From: Poriferisodalis sp965204125
Lineage (GTDB): Bacteria > Actinomycetota > Acidimicrobiia > Acidimicrobiales > Poriferisodalaceae
Length of the DNA: 64,000 nucleotides
Reading direction: 5' to 3'
Assembly: GCF_965204125.1 (NCBI RefSeq)
Contig: NZ_OZ241968.1
Span: 124,001 to 188,000 of the forward strand
Shown here in pieces: positions 10,481-17,183 of this stretch. A program made the position numbers and the translations under genes. Under the pieces are notes generated by a model. It made no database searches. It had not been told where the DNA came from and saw only the letters and a program-made list of their open reading frames with translations. Position 1 is the first letter of the stretch. Every line of letters starts with the position of its first letter.

Positions 10481-11419
10481 CTAGCGGGAGGGCCAGCGCA
10501 GGATGCCGGTCTCGGTGCGGCCGTCGGCTTCGAGGTAGTCGGGGTCGCCGGGGAAGGCGATCCGGTGCGGCCCCTCGTTGTCGTAGCGGATCCGCACGTG
10601 CTCGTCATCGTCCGGCGTTCCCCTGCCGGCCGCCGCTACGGCCTCCGCCACCGTTCCGAATCTGGCGAGACGGTGCAGCATGCCGATGGTCGGCGTCATC
10701 ATCACCATGTCGCCGGTCTCGTTGCGCCGGATGGCATCCGCGGGGCGAACCCACTGATGCTCGACCGCCTCGTCGTGATCAGGCAGCGGCACTTGGCCGT
10801 CAGGCATGGCGGTGAGGAAGAACCGGGTGTCGTAGCGGCGTGGGGAGCCCAGCGGCGTCACCCAGCGGCCGATGAAATAGACGTTGTCGCCGTCGAGCAG
10901 CAGGTCTTCGCTGCGCACCGTCTCGATGAAATCCCGCTCGCCGGCGTTGACCTCGTCGCGGTACTGCGAGAACCGATCGGCCACATCGGGCGGCGAGAGG
11001 TCGATGATGCCCGAGGGCAGGTCCCGAGGATCCTCCACACCGGCCGGGTGGTCGTGATGGGCAAGCAAGATGCCCGCTTCCTCGAAGGTCTCCCGCAGGG
11101 CCGCAACCCAGAAGGCGATGCCGCCCCGCTCGATGCCGATCTGAAACGAGGCATCGTCATCGGTCAGGCCCGACACGGTCTCGTCGGCAACCTGGGTGGC
11201 ATCTTCGGGATCGACTGCGCCGCCGGGGTACACCCACATGTCGCCCACAAAGATCGAGCGGGCGTTGCGCTTCAGCATCAGCACATGGGGATCGTTCTCG
11301 TCGGACAGGATCATCACCGTGGCCGCATCGCGCACGGGCACGGCTTCGGGGTCGTAGTCGCCGCCCGACCCGGGGGACTTGGCACCGACCGAGGCGCGAC
11401 GCTCGGGTTGCTCACTCAT
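10481..11419 (-). CDS. Nudix hydrolase, NUDT19/CoA-diphosphatase-like
   Basis: A 312-residue Nudix protein of the long NUDT7/NUDT19-like group that typically cleaves CoA or acyl-CoA diphosphate bonds. MWVYPGGAVDPED near residue 65 precedes an insertion of about 35 residues, and the Nudix helix core is ALRETFEEAGI. The insertion between the Gly-Gly strand and the RExxEE helix is characteristic of the NUDT19-like branch. It starts 18 bases downstream of the selenoprotein gene on the same strand, so the two may be co-expressed. Confidence 0.85.
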   Translation of the reverse strand: MSEQPERRASVGAKSPGSGGDYDPEAVPVRDAATVMILSDENDPHVLMLKRNARSIFVGDMWVYPGGAVDPEDATQVADETVSGLTDDDASFQIGIERGGIAFWVAALRETFEEAGILLAHHDHPAGVEDPRDLPSGIIDLSPPDVADRFSQYRDEVNAGERDFIETVRSEDLLLDGDNVYFIGRWVTPLGSPRRYDTRFFLTAMPDGQVPLPDHDEAVEHQWVRPADAIRRNETGDMVMMTPTIGMLHRLARFGTVAEAVAAAGRGTPDDDEHVRIRYDNEGPHRIAFPGDPDYLEADGRTETGILRWPSR

Positions 11420-11437
11420 CGGCAGCCGAAATCCGGC

Positions 11438-12433
11438 TCAGTAGTCGATGCCGGCGCAGACGAGGCACTCTTCGCCGTCATGGCTGGCGCGAGCCGCTGC
11501 TGCGTCATCTTCAGACTGGTATTGCGGCGTCGGATGGCGCTCGACTCGGTCGTCGTCGTAGGTCGCCGTCGCAGCAGCCTCTCCGGTCGGCACCGCACAC
11601 TCGGGCAATTCCTCGGCCTTGGTGGACGGTGCGAACACCCGGTCCTTCCACCGGTCCGAATCCGACCAGCGGTACGGCAGGTGCGCCATGGAACCCGGCA
11701 CGCGCAAGTTCTCGAAGGCGGCCAGCGTGTCGCGCAGGATTTGCAGGTTGAGCCCCGGCTCGTGAGGACGACCCGATGTGTGACCCAGCGGGTAGTCGAG
11801 GTACGCAGCGCGGGGCGGCCAGGCCGCCCGGGTGATGTCGCGTGCGCTCGACATCGACAGCGTCGGGATTCCTTCGGCCTCGATGGCCCTCGCGATCAGA
11901 CCCCCGGTCTGATGGCAGACAGGTCACACCGGCACCAGTAGCACCACGTCGAGCTCGTCGGCCACGCAGCGCTTCGCCAGCTCGGGGATCAGCTCCTCAC
12001 GCACACGCCGGGTGCTGTAGATGCCGCCCATCAGCGTGTAGGCGTTCGGGCCCAGCTCGCCGATCTCGCCGCTGTCTCGCAAGGCACGCAGAGCCTCGAT
12101 GGGAAACACGCAGTTGATGTCGGAGCGGGCATCGGTCAGGTCATAGGCGAAGTGCGTCGCTCGCAGTTCGAGCGTATCGACGTCGGTGGGAATCGCCCGG
12201 TACGTCGTGTCGTCGCGGTAGTGGAACGCCGTCTGGCCGACGGCATAGACGCCGCCGGTCGCGATCAGTCCGACGCGGCACTCCAAGATCGGCTTGGTCA
12301 GCGGTGTCCACGGCGGCGGCGTCTCGCTGTGCACCCAGCGGTACTCGCCGTAACCGAGTCCGATGTACTGGGCAGTGATCCTGGGGATGTACTCCACGGG
12401 CGGCTGGCGGGCAGCAACAGTCTCAGCGCTCAC
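11438..12433 (-). CDS. Probable selenoprotein, glycine/sarcosine/betaine reductase component B (GrdB)-like, with in-frame UGA = Sec170
   Basis: The reading frame from ATG 12433 to the stop at 11438 codes for 331 residues if the single in-frame TGA at 11924-11926 is read as selenocysteine. The N-terminal part (YIPRITAQYIGLGYGEYRWV, then FAYDLTDARSDINCVFP and LGPNAYTLMGGIYS) resembles the GrdB/selenoprotein B family. The UGA falls exactly in the redox motif, giving LLVPV-U-PVCHQTGGLIARAIEAEGIP, a UxxC pair with Cys173. The frame stays coherent on both sides of the UGA, and a second CxxC (323-326) ends the protein. A perfect hairpin follows the UGA. In GrdB, Sec is part of the redox site that reductively cleaves glycine-type substrates; the substrate here is unknown and no GrdA or GrdE partner is seen. 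The alternative, a pseudogene with one nonsense mutation, fits poorly with the hairpin and motif position. Confidence 0.8.
11895..11913 (-). promoter_or_regulatory. Bacterial SECIS-like hairpin downstream of the UGA codon
   Basis: On the minus strand, an 8-base stem ATCAGACC pairs perfectly with GGTCTGAT around a GGG loop. Two more pairs below follow a C-C mismatch. The loop begins 18 bases after the UGA at 11924-11926. Published bacterial SECIS models require a hairpin with the apical loop about 16-37 bases after UGA and at least one G in the first two loop positions. This element meets them all while also coding for HQTGGLI. Confidence 0.75.
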
Positions 12434-12539
12434 GTCCCTACGGTACGCGGTCAGCGCAGTTGCTGGCAGAAGACGGGCACCAGACGCCCGAAATCCGGTA
12501 GCGAGGCCACGTCACCCGTGGCATCCTTGACCACCCCGT

Positions 12540-12614
12540 GCGGGTCGTAGCTCAGTTGGTTAGAGCGCCAGTTTGTGGCACTGGAGGCCGGGGGTTCGAA
12601 TCCCCTCGATCCGC
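12540..12614 (+). tRNA. tRNA-His(GTG)
   Basis: Cloverleaf with anticodon stem CCAGT/ACTGG around loop TTGTGGC (anticodon GTG) and T-arm GGGGG TTCGAAT CCCCT. The acceptor CGGGTCG/CGATCCG is preceded by an extra G at 12540 pairing with the C discriminator at 12614, the G-1:C73 identity element of tRNA-His. CCA is not encoded. Confidence 0.95.
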
Positions 12615-12672
12615 CCGCCGCCCTCGCCGACCGCTTGTGTCGGGGGGCGTCGTTAGCCTTGCGGGGCATCAT

Positions 12673-12749
12673 GCGCCTCTAGCTCAATTTGGCAGAGCAA
12701 CGGACTCTTAATCCGCAGGTTCTGGGTTCAAGTCCCAGGGGGCGTACCA
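12673..12749 (+). tRNA. tRNA-Lys(CTT)
   Basis: Cloverleaf with anticodon stem (A)CGGA/TCCG(C) around loop CTCTTAA (anticodon CTT) and T-arm CTGGG TTCAAGT CCCAG. The acceptor GCGCCTC pairs with GGGGCGT using two G-T wobbles. Unlike the other tRNAs here, the 3' CCA is encoded (12747-12749). It lies 58 bases after tRNA-His on the same strand. Confidence 0.93.
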
Positions 12750-12795
12750 CAGGCTCGCCGGAGCGCTCCGGCTTGTGCACTGATGAGGTTGTCTG

Positions 12796-13341
12796 ATGGG
12801 CCAAGGCAGCGAAGCCAGCGAACCGGAGTCGTCCGAATTCCACCCCGCGGCAGACGAGCTGATCGAACGCAACCGACAGGTGGCCGATGCCGTCAAGACG
12901 CCCGGCATGGCGGCGCCGCCTAGCCGTCACGTGGCCGTGGTGACCTGCATGGATGCCCGGATCGATCCGCTGGCAGAGCTGGGCTTGACCGTCGGCGAAG
13001 CACACGTCATCCGCAACGCAGGCGGTGTGATGACCGATGACGTCATGCGCTCGCTGTGCATCTCGCAGCAGCTGCTCGGCACCCGGGAGATATTGGTCAT
13101 ACACCACACGAAGTGCGGCATGTGCGGACTCGACGAAGCTGCCTTCAGCAACGTCCTCGGCCAGCGCCTGGGCGCCCGGCCAAGCTGGCCCATCTGTTCG
13201 TTCGCAGACCCCGCCGACGACGTGCGCGCCGCCATCGCGACGCTGCGAACGTCACCGTTCATCGAGCACGACACCGCAGTCCGCGGCTTCATCTACGACG
13301 TCGACACCGGCCTGCTCAACGAGGTGCCGGCACTCAGCTGA
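12796..13341 (+). CDS. Beta-class carbonic anhydrase
   Basis: A 181-residue beta-carbonic anhydrase catalysing CO2/bicarbonate interconversion. The zinc ligands and active-site dyad are visible: Cys51-x-Asp53-x-Arg55 in VTCMDARID, RNAGG at 73-77, and His104-x-x-Cys107 in IHHTKCGM. The short C-terminal half matches the compact plant-unlike (type II-style) mycobacterial forms. It follows two tRNA genes and overlaps the convergent CMD gene by 8 bases. Confidence 0.92.
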   Translation: MGQGSEASEPESSEFHPAADELIERNRQVADAVKTPGMAAPPSRHVAVVTCMDARIDPLAELGLTVGEAHVIRNAGGVMTDDVMRSLCISQQLLGTREILVIHHTKCGMCGLDEAAFSNVLGQRLGARPSWPICSFADPADDVRAAIATLRTSPFIEHDTAVRGFIYDVDTGLLNEVPALS

Positions 13342-13903
13342 CAGCGGTCGGCGCAGTTGGCCAGCCGGGGACGCCTTCGTCGCGCTCGACTCCGGTGCTG
13401 TTGAGCAGCCCGCTCACCATCCGGTAGCAGCCCGCTGCTGCAATGAGATGCACCATCTCGGCCTCGCTGAAGTGGGCAACCGCCTCGGCCCAAGTGGAAT
13501 CGGACACGCAGTCGTCGGAGTACAGGTCGTCCACCACCTGCAAGAGCGCTGCCTCGGCGGCCGTCCAGTTGCCCTCGGGAATCGGCCGGGTGACGAAGTA
13601 GATGTCCTCGTCGGTCATACCCTCGGCTTGGGCGATCAGCGTGTGCTGGCCGAACTCGTAGACCGACTGGCAGTTCCAGCCCATGCGCAGTACGGCAATC
13701 TCGACATCGCGACGCGACAGGTCGCCCTTGTACAGGATGGCCAGCGCGTACTCGCCGAACGCCTTGGAGATGGGACGGCTGTGGGCGATGGTCGCAATGA
13801 CGTTGACGGCGTTGGCGAATGAACTCTCCATGGCCTCGCGGGCTCGCTCGGCCACCTTGGGGATCGGCTCAAGGCGTCGGGAAGTGGGTCGTGGCAGGTG
13901 CAT
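13334..13903 (-). CDS. Carboxymuconolactone decarboxylase (CMD)-family protein
   Basis: A 189-residue all-helical CMD/AhpD-fold protein. The core SRRDVEIAVLRMGWNCQSVYEFGQHTLIAQAEGMTD has the family helix pair, but the usual CxxC is reduced to one Cys (NCQSVYEFGQH keeps E and H). So it is probably not an AhpD-type peroxidase and is closer to the decarboxylase-like members of unknown substrate. It converges on the carbonic anhydrase gene with an 8-base overlap and is divergent from the next AhpD-like gene across 84 bases. Confidence 0.85.
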   Translation of the reverse strand: MHLPRPTSRRLEPIPKVAERAREAMESSFANAVNVIATIAHSRPISKAFGEYALAILYKGDLSRRDVEIAVLRMGWNCQSVYEFGQHTLIAQAEGMTDEDIYFVTRPIPEGNWTAAEAALLQVVDDLYSDDCVSDSTWAEAVAHFSEAEMVHLIAAAGCYRMVSGLLNSTGVERDEGVPGWPTAPTAVS

Positions 13904-13987
13904 GAGCGGGCAGTCCTCTCGTCAGTCCCGCGAATGTACGAGAAGTTGCCCCGGTCGTTCACTGGCGCACGTGCTTAGGCTGCGGGC

Positions 13988-14557
13988 ATGACCGAGCCAG
14001 CCATCTCGACCTTCCCTGTGCCCGACATCTCGGACATGCCCGACGACCTGCGTGAGCGCATCGAGCTCATCCAGTCCAAGACCGGCTTCGTACCGAACGT
14101 GTTCCTCGCGCTGGCGCACCGGCCCGAGGAGATGCGGGCATTCATGGCGTACCACGACGCGCTCATGGAGGGCCCGAGCGGGCTCAGCAAGGCCGAGCGG
14201 GAGATGATCGTGGTGGCCACCAGCGGGGCCAACAACTGCCTCTACTGCGTGGTCGCCCATGGCGCGATCCTGCGCATCCGCGCCAAGGATCCCCTGCTGG
14301 CCGATCAGCTGGCAGTCGACCCGTCCAAGGCCGACCTCACCGACCGGCAACGGGCGATGATCGACTTCGCCCTGAAGATGTGCAGCGAGCCGTGGTCAGC
14401 TTCTGCCGCTGATCACGAGGAGCTGCGGGCTCACGGATTCAGCGACGACGACATCTGGGACATCGGCGCCATCACGGGCCTGTTCGCCCTTTCGAACCGC
14501 ATGGCCCACCTGACGTCGATGCGGCCCAACGACGAGTTCTTCACAATGGGGCGCTAG
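13988..14557 (+). CDS. Peroxidase-related enzyme, AhpD-like
   Basis: A 189-residue AhpD/CMD-fold protein with the intact redox motif Cys84-x-x-Cys87-xxx-His91 (NNCLYCVVAH) and the flanking LSKAEREMIVVATSGAN helix, typical of the peroxidase-related subgroup. Such proteins use a disulfide relay to reduce peroxides or act in related redox chemistry. It is divergent from the CMD gene, and its stop lies 36 bases from the end of the convergent liv operon. The pairing of one CxxC-containing and one CxxC-less paralogue may be functional, but this is inference. Confidence 0.88.
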   Translation: MTEPAISTFPVPDISDMPDDLRERIELIQSKTGFVPNVFLALAHRPEEMRAFMAYHDALMEGPSGLSKAEREMIVVATSGANNCLYCVVAHGAILRIRAKDPLLADQLAVDPSKADLTDRQRAMIDFALKMCSEPWSASAADHEELRAHGFSDDDIWDIGAITGLFALSNRMAHLTSMRPNDEFFTMGR

Positions 14558-14593
14558 CAGCTCGCTCCCCGAGTCCCCGCAGACCAGCTCCGC

Positions 14594-15337
14594 TCAGCGG
14601 GCACCGAGAAACGCCCGGCGCACTTCGGCATCCGCCAGCAGATCCTCCGCAACGCCTTCGTAGGTGATCTCACCGAGTTCGATCACATAGCCGCGGTGAC
14701 TGGCCTCGAGCCCCTGGCGGGCGTTCTGCTCGATCATCAGCACGGTCAGGCCGATGTCGTGATTGAGCTGCGCGATCACCTCGAAGATCTGGTGGGTGAC
14801 CAGCGGCGACAGCCCGGCGGACGGCTCGTCCATGAGCACCATGCGGGGCGACCACATCAGCGACCGGCCGATCTCCAGCATCCTCTGTTCGCCGCCGGAC
14901 ATCGTGCCCGCCTCTTGGCGCGCCCGCTCGGCCAGGCGCGGGAACAGACCGAAGACATAGTCGATGCGGTCGCGGACCTCGGCCTTGTCACTCGACAGGT
15001 ACATCCCCAGTTCCAGGTTCTCATAGACGGTCATCTGCGAGAACAGGCTGCGCAGCTGAGGCACGATGGCGATGCCCGCGGTGCTGAGGGCCTCTTGGGG
15101 GGCGATGTTGGTGATGTCACGGCCCGCGCAGACGACCTTCCCGGATCGCACCCGCACGAGCCCGTAGACGGCACGAAACACGGTGGACTTGCCGGCGCCA
15201 TTGGGGCCGATCACGCACACGATCTCGCCTTGACGGAGTTCGAGGCTGACGCCGCGCAAGATGTCCTGGCCCGGCAAGTATCCGGCGTGCACGTCGCGGA
15301 CTTCCAGCAACGGGCTCGTCGACTCGGTGGCGGTCAT
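14594..15337 (-). CDS. livF: Branched-chain amino acid-type ABC transporter ATP-binding protein LivF
   Basis: A 247-residue ABC ATPase of the LivF type. Walker A GPNGAGKST is near residue 44, the ABC signature is MSGGEQRM, Walker B is MVLMDEPSAGL, and the switch region is VLMIEQNAR, as usual for LivF. It drives import through the LivH/LivM pore. Last gene of the liv operon; its start overlaps the livG stop by 4 bases (ATGA), implying coupled translation. Confidence 0.95.
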   Translation of the reverse strand: MTATESTSPLLEVRDVHAGYLPGQDILRGVSLELRQGEIVCVIGPNGAGKSTVFRAVYGLVRVRSGKVVCAGRDITNIAPQEALSTAGIAIVPQLRSLFSQMTVYENLELGMYLSSDKAEVRDRIDYVFGLFPRLAERARQEAGTMSGGEQRMLEIGRSLMWSPRMVLMDEPSAGLSPLVTHQIFEVIAQLNHDIGLTVLMIEQNARQGLEASHRGYVIELGEITYEGVAEDLLADAEVRRAFLGAR

Positions 15338-16140
15338 CGGCTCGGGTCCTGCGGGGTGCTTGTCGTGGCAGTGCGGCTCCCGGACCCGCCGTCGCCTGCA
15401 GCGGCTCCGAAGTACGCCTCGATGACCTCTGGGTCGTTCATGATGTCGGCAGGAGCGCCTTCGGCCAGCTTGCGACCCTGGTCCAGCACGACGACCCGCT
15501 CGCAGAGCTCGGCGATGAACTGCACGTTGTGCTCGACAAGCAGCAAGGCAACGCCCCGAGAGGCGTTCACCTCGACCAATCGATCCTTGATCTCGTTGAT
15601 GAGCGTCGGGTTGACGCCAGAAGTGGCTTCGTCGAGCAGGATCAGCCGCGGCTCGCTCATCAGCGCCATGCCGATCTCGGCCAGGCGTCGTTGACCTCCA
15701 GAGAGCGTGTCGGCCCGCTCGTCTCGCAGCGGTCCAAGCGCTAGGAAGTCGATGAGCTGATCGGCCCGGCGTCGGGTCTGCGGGTCGGTCCGGCTGAGCA
15801 TGCGGCGCAGCCCGAGGCCTGCCCAGCTCGCGCTGAGCTCGATGTTCTCGCGCACCGTCAGTGCGCCGTACACCCGGATGATCTGGAAGGTCCGGGCGAT
15901 GCCGCCCCGAGCGATCTGGTGCGGTGCCCGGCGGGTGATGTCGTCGCCGTCAAAGCGAACTTCGCCGCTGTCGGCTCGCTGCACGCAGCTCAGGCAGTCG
16001 AACAAGGTGGTCTTGCCGCTCCCGTTCGGCCCGATGAGCCCCACGATCTCGCCCGGTGCGACCGAGATGTCGACATCGTCCACCGCGACCAAGCCGCCGA
16101 AGCGCTTCACGATGCCGGTGGCCTCCAGCAGGGCCGTCAT
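15334..16140 (-). CDS. livG: Branched-chain amino acid-type ABC transporter ATP-binding protein LivG
   Basis: A 268-residue ABC ATPase with Walker A GPNGSGKTT, signature LSGGQRRLAEI, Walker B LILLDEATSGVNP and H-loop VEHNVQF. The LivG-specific segment GIARTFQIIRVYGALTVRENIE follows the Q-loop. A Ser/Thr-rich tail ends the protein. It overlaps livM and livF by 4 bases on either side, so the four genes form one translationally coupled operon. Transported substrate cannot be told from the ATPase. Confidence 0.95.
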   Translation of the reverse strand: MTALLEATGIVKRFGGLVAVDDVDISVAPGEIVGLIGPNGSGKTTLFDCLSCVQRADSGEVRFDGDDITRRAPHQIARGGIARTFQIIRVYGALTVRENIELSASWAGLGLRRMLSRTDPQTRRRADQLIDFLALGPLRDERADTLSGGQRRLAEIGMALMSEPRLILLDEATSGVNPTLINEIKDRLVEVNASRGVALLLVEHNVQFIAELCERVVVLDQGRKLAEGAPADIMNDPEVIEAYFGAAAGDGGSGSRTATTSTPQDPSR

Positions 16141-17183
16141 GGCCGATCCTCCGCTGGCTTGTCCGCGTCGCTGCGCTCAACCTCGCGGCCGGCTCGCGAC
16201 CACCGGTGCCAGAGGTCGGTGACGGCCACGCCCCGGCGGTCGAACCAGCCCACCAAACCCCGCGGCATGAACAGCACGATGACGATGAGCAGCACGCCCT
16301 GCGCAATGAGGTGCAGATCGAGCAGGTTGGCCCACAGCACCTCGCGCAGCCAGTAGAGCACCGCCGAGCCGACGATGGGGCCCGCCACCGTCCCGATGCC
16401 GCCCAGCATCGTGCCCATGATCGCGTCGAGGGTCCTGACCTCGGTGAACGCGATGTCTGGGTCGACGAAGGTGTTCTGGAACGCCCACAGCCCGCCGAAC
16501 AGCCCGGTCGATGCGCCCGCGAAGCTGAAGGTGGCGACTTTGAGACGCGTGGTCGCTATGCCCCGCATCTCGGCTCCCACCTCGTCTTCACGAATGGCGA
16601 CCAGTGCCGTCCCGACACGGGTGCGTCGCAGCCACCACACGAACACGGCGAGCGCTACAACGAGCGCCAGCTCGACGAAATAGAAGAGCGAGCGGTTTAG
16701 GTACGGCGGCAGCGTGAGGCCCACGCCTCCCCCGGTGAGCCCGCCCCAGATGCGCACGATCTCGCGCATCGCCACGAACGTGGCCAGCATCGCGACGGAG
16801 AAGTACGGGCCCTTGAGCCGCATCGTGGCCCGCCCGATGAGTGCTGCGGTCGCGCCGGCCACTACGACGCCGAGCGCGATCGCCGGCACGGGCGGCCAGC
16901 CGATGCCCAAGCCGTTGCTCTGCAGCGACATCATGATCGCTGTCGTGTAGGCGCCCAGGCCGAACCACACGGCATGTCCGAAGTCGATGTAGCCGGTGAA
17001 CCCGCCGGTGAGGTTCCAGTTGATCGCCACGCCGATGCTGGTGAACATCAGCGTCATCGTGAACAGCATCGAATCGCTGGTGCCGGGCCACAGCGGGAGC
17101 ACGACCAGCCAGGCGAGCCCCACGGCCACCAGTGCCCCGATCAGGCGACGAGCCGTGCGTTTGATGCCTCCGGCGGATGTCAT
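16137..17183 (-). CDS. livM: Branched-chain amino acid-type ABC transporter permease LivM
   Basis: A 348-residue membrane permease of the LivM family with about 9-10 hydrophobic segments. Conserved pieces are NWNLTGGFTGYIDFGHAVWFGLGAYT near residue 55 (the LivM N-terminal signature) and the cytoplasmic coupling region TALVAIREDEVGAEMRGI. The C-terminal tail is charged (REVERSDADKPAEDRP). The start ATG overlaps the stop of the upstream livKH fusion as ATGA, which decides it over longer open frames upstream. Confidence 0.94.
   Translation of the reverse strand: MTSAGGIKRTARRLIGALVAVGLAWLVVLPLWPGTSDSMLFTMTLMFTSIGVAINWNLTGGFTGYIDFGHAVWFGLGAYTTAIMMSLQSNGLGIGWPPVPAIALGVVVAGATAALIGRATMRLKGPYFSVAMLATFVAMREIVRIWGGLTGGGVGLTLPPYLNRSLFYFVELALVVALAVFVWWLRRTRVGTALVAIREDEVGAEMRGIATTRLKVATFSFAGASTGLFGGLWAFQNTFVDPDIAFTEVRTLDAIMGTMLGGIGTVAGPIVGSAVLYWLREVLWANLLDLHLIAQGVLLIVIVLFMPRGLVGWFDRRGVAVTDLWHRWSRAGREVERSDADKPAEDRP

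Noticed and set aside
11438..11926. Treating the two halves of the GrdB-like gene as separate genes or a nonsense pseudogene
   Set aside because: The halves share one frame, the TGA replaces the expected redox residue, and a correctly placed hairpin follows. A random nonsense mutation would not produce these together.
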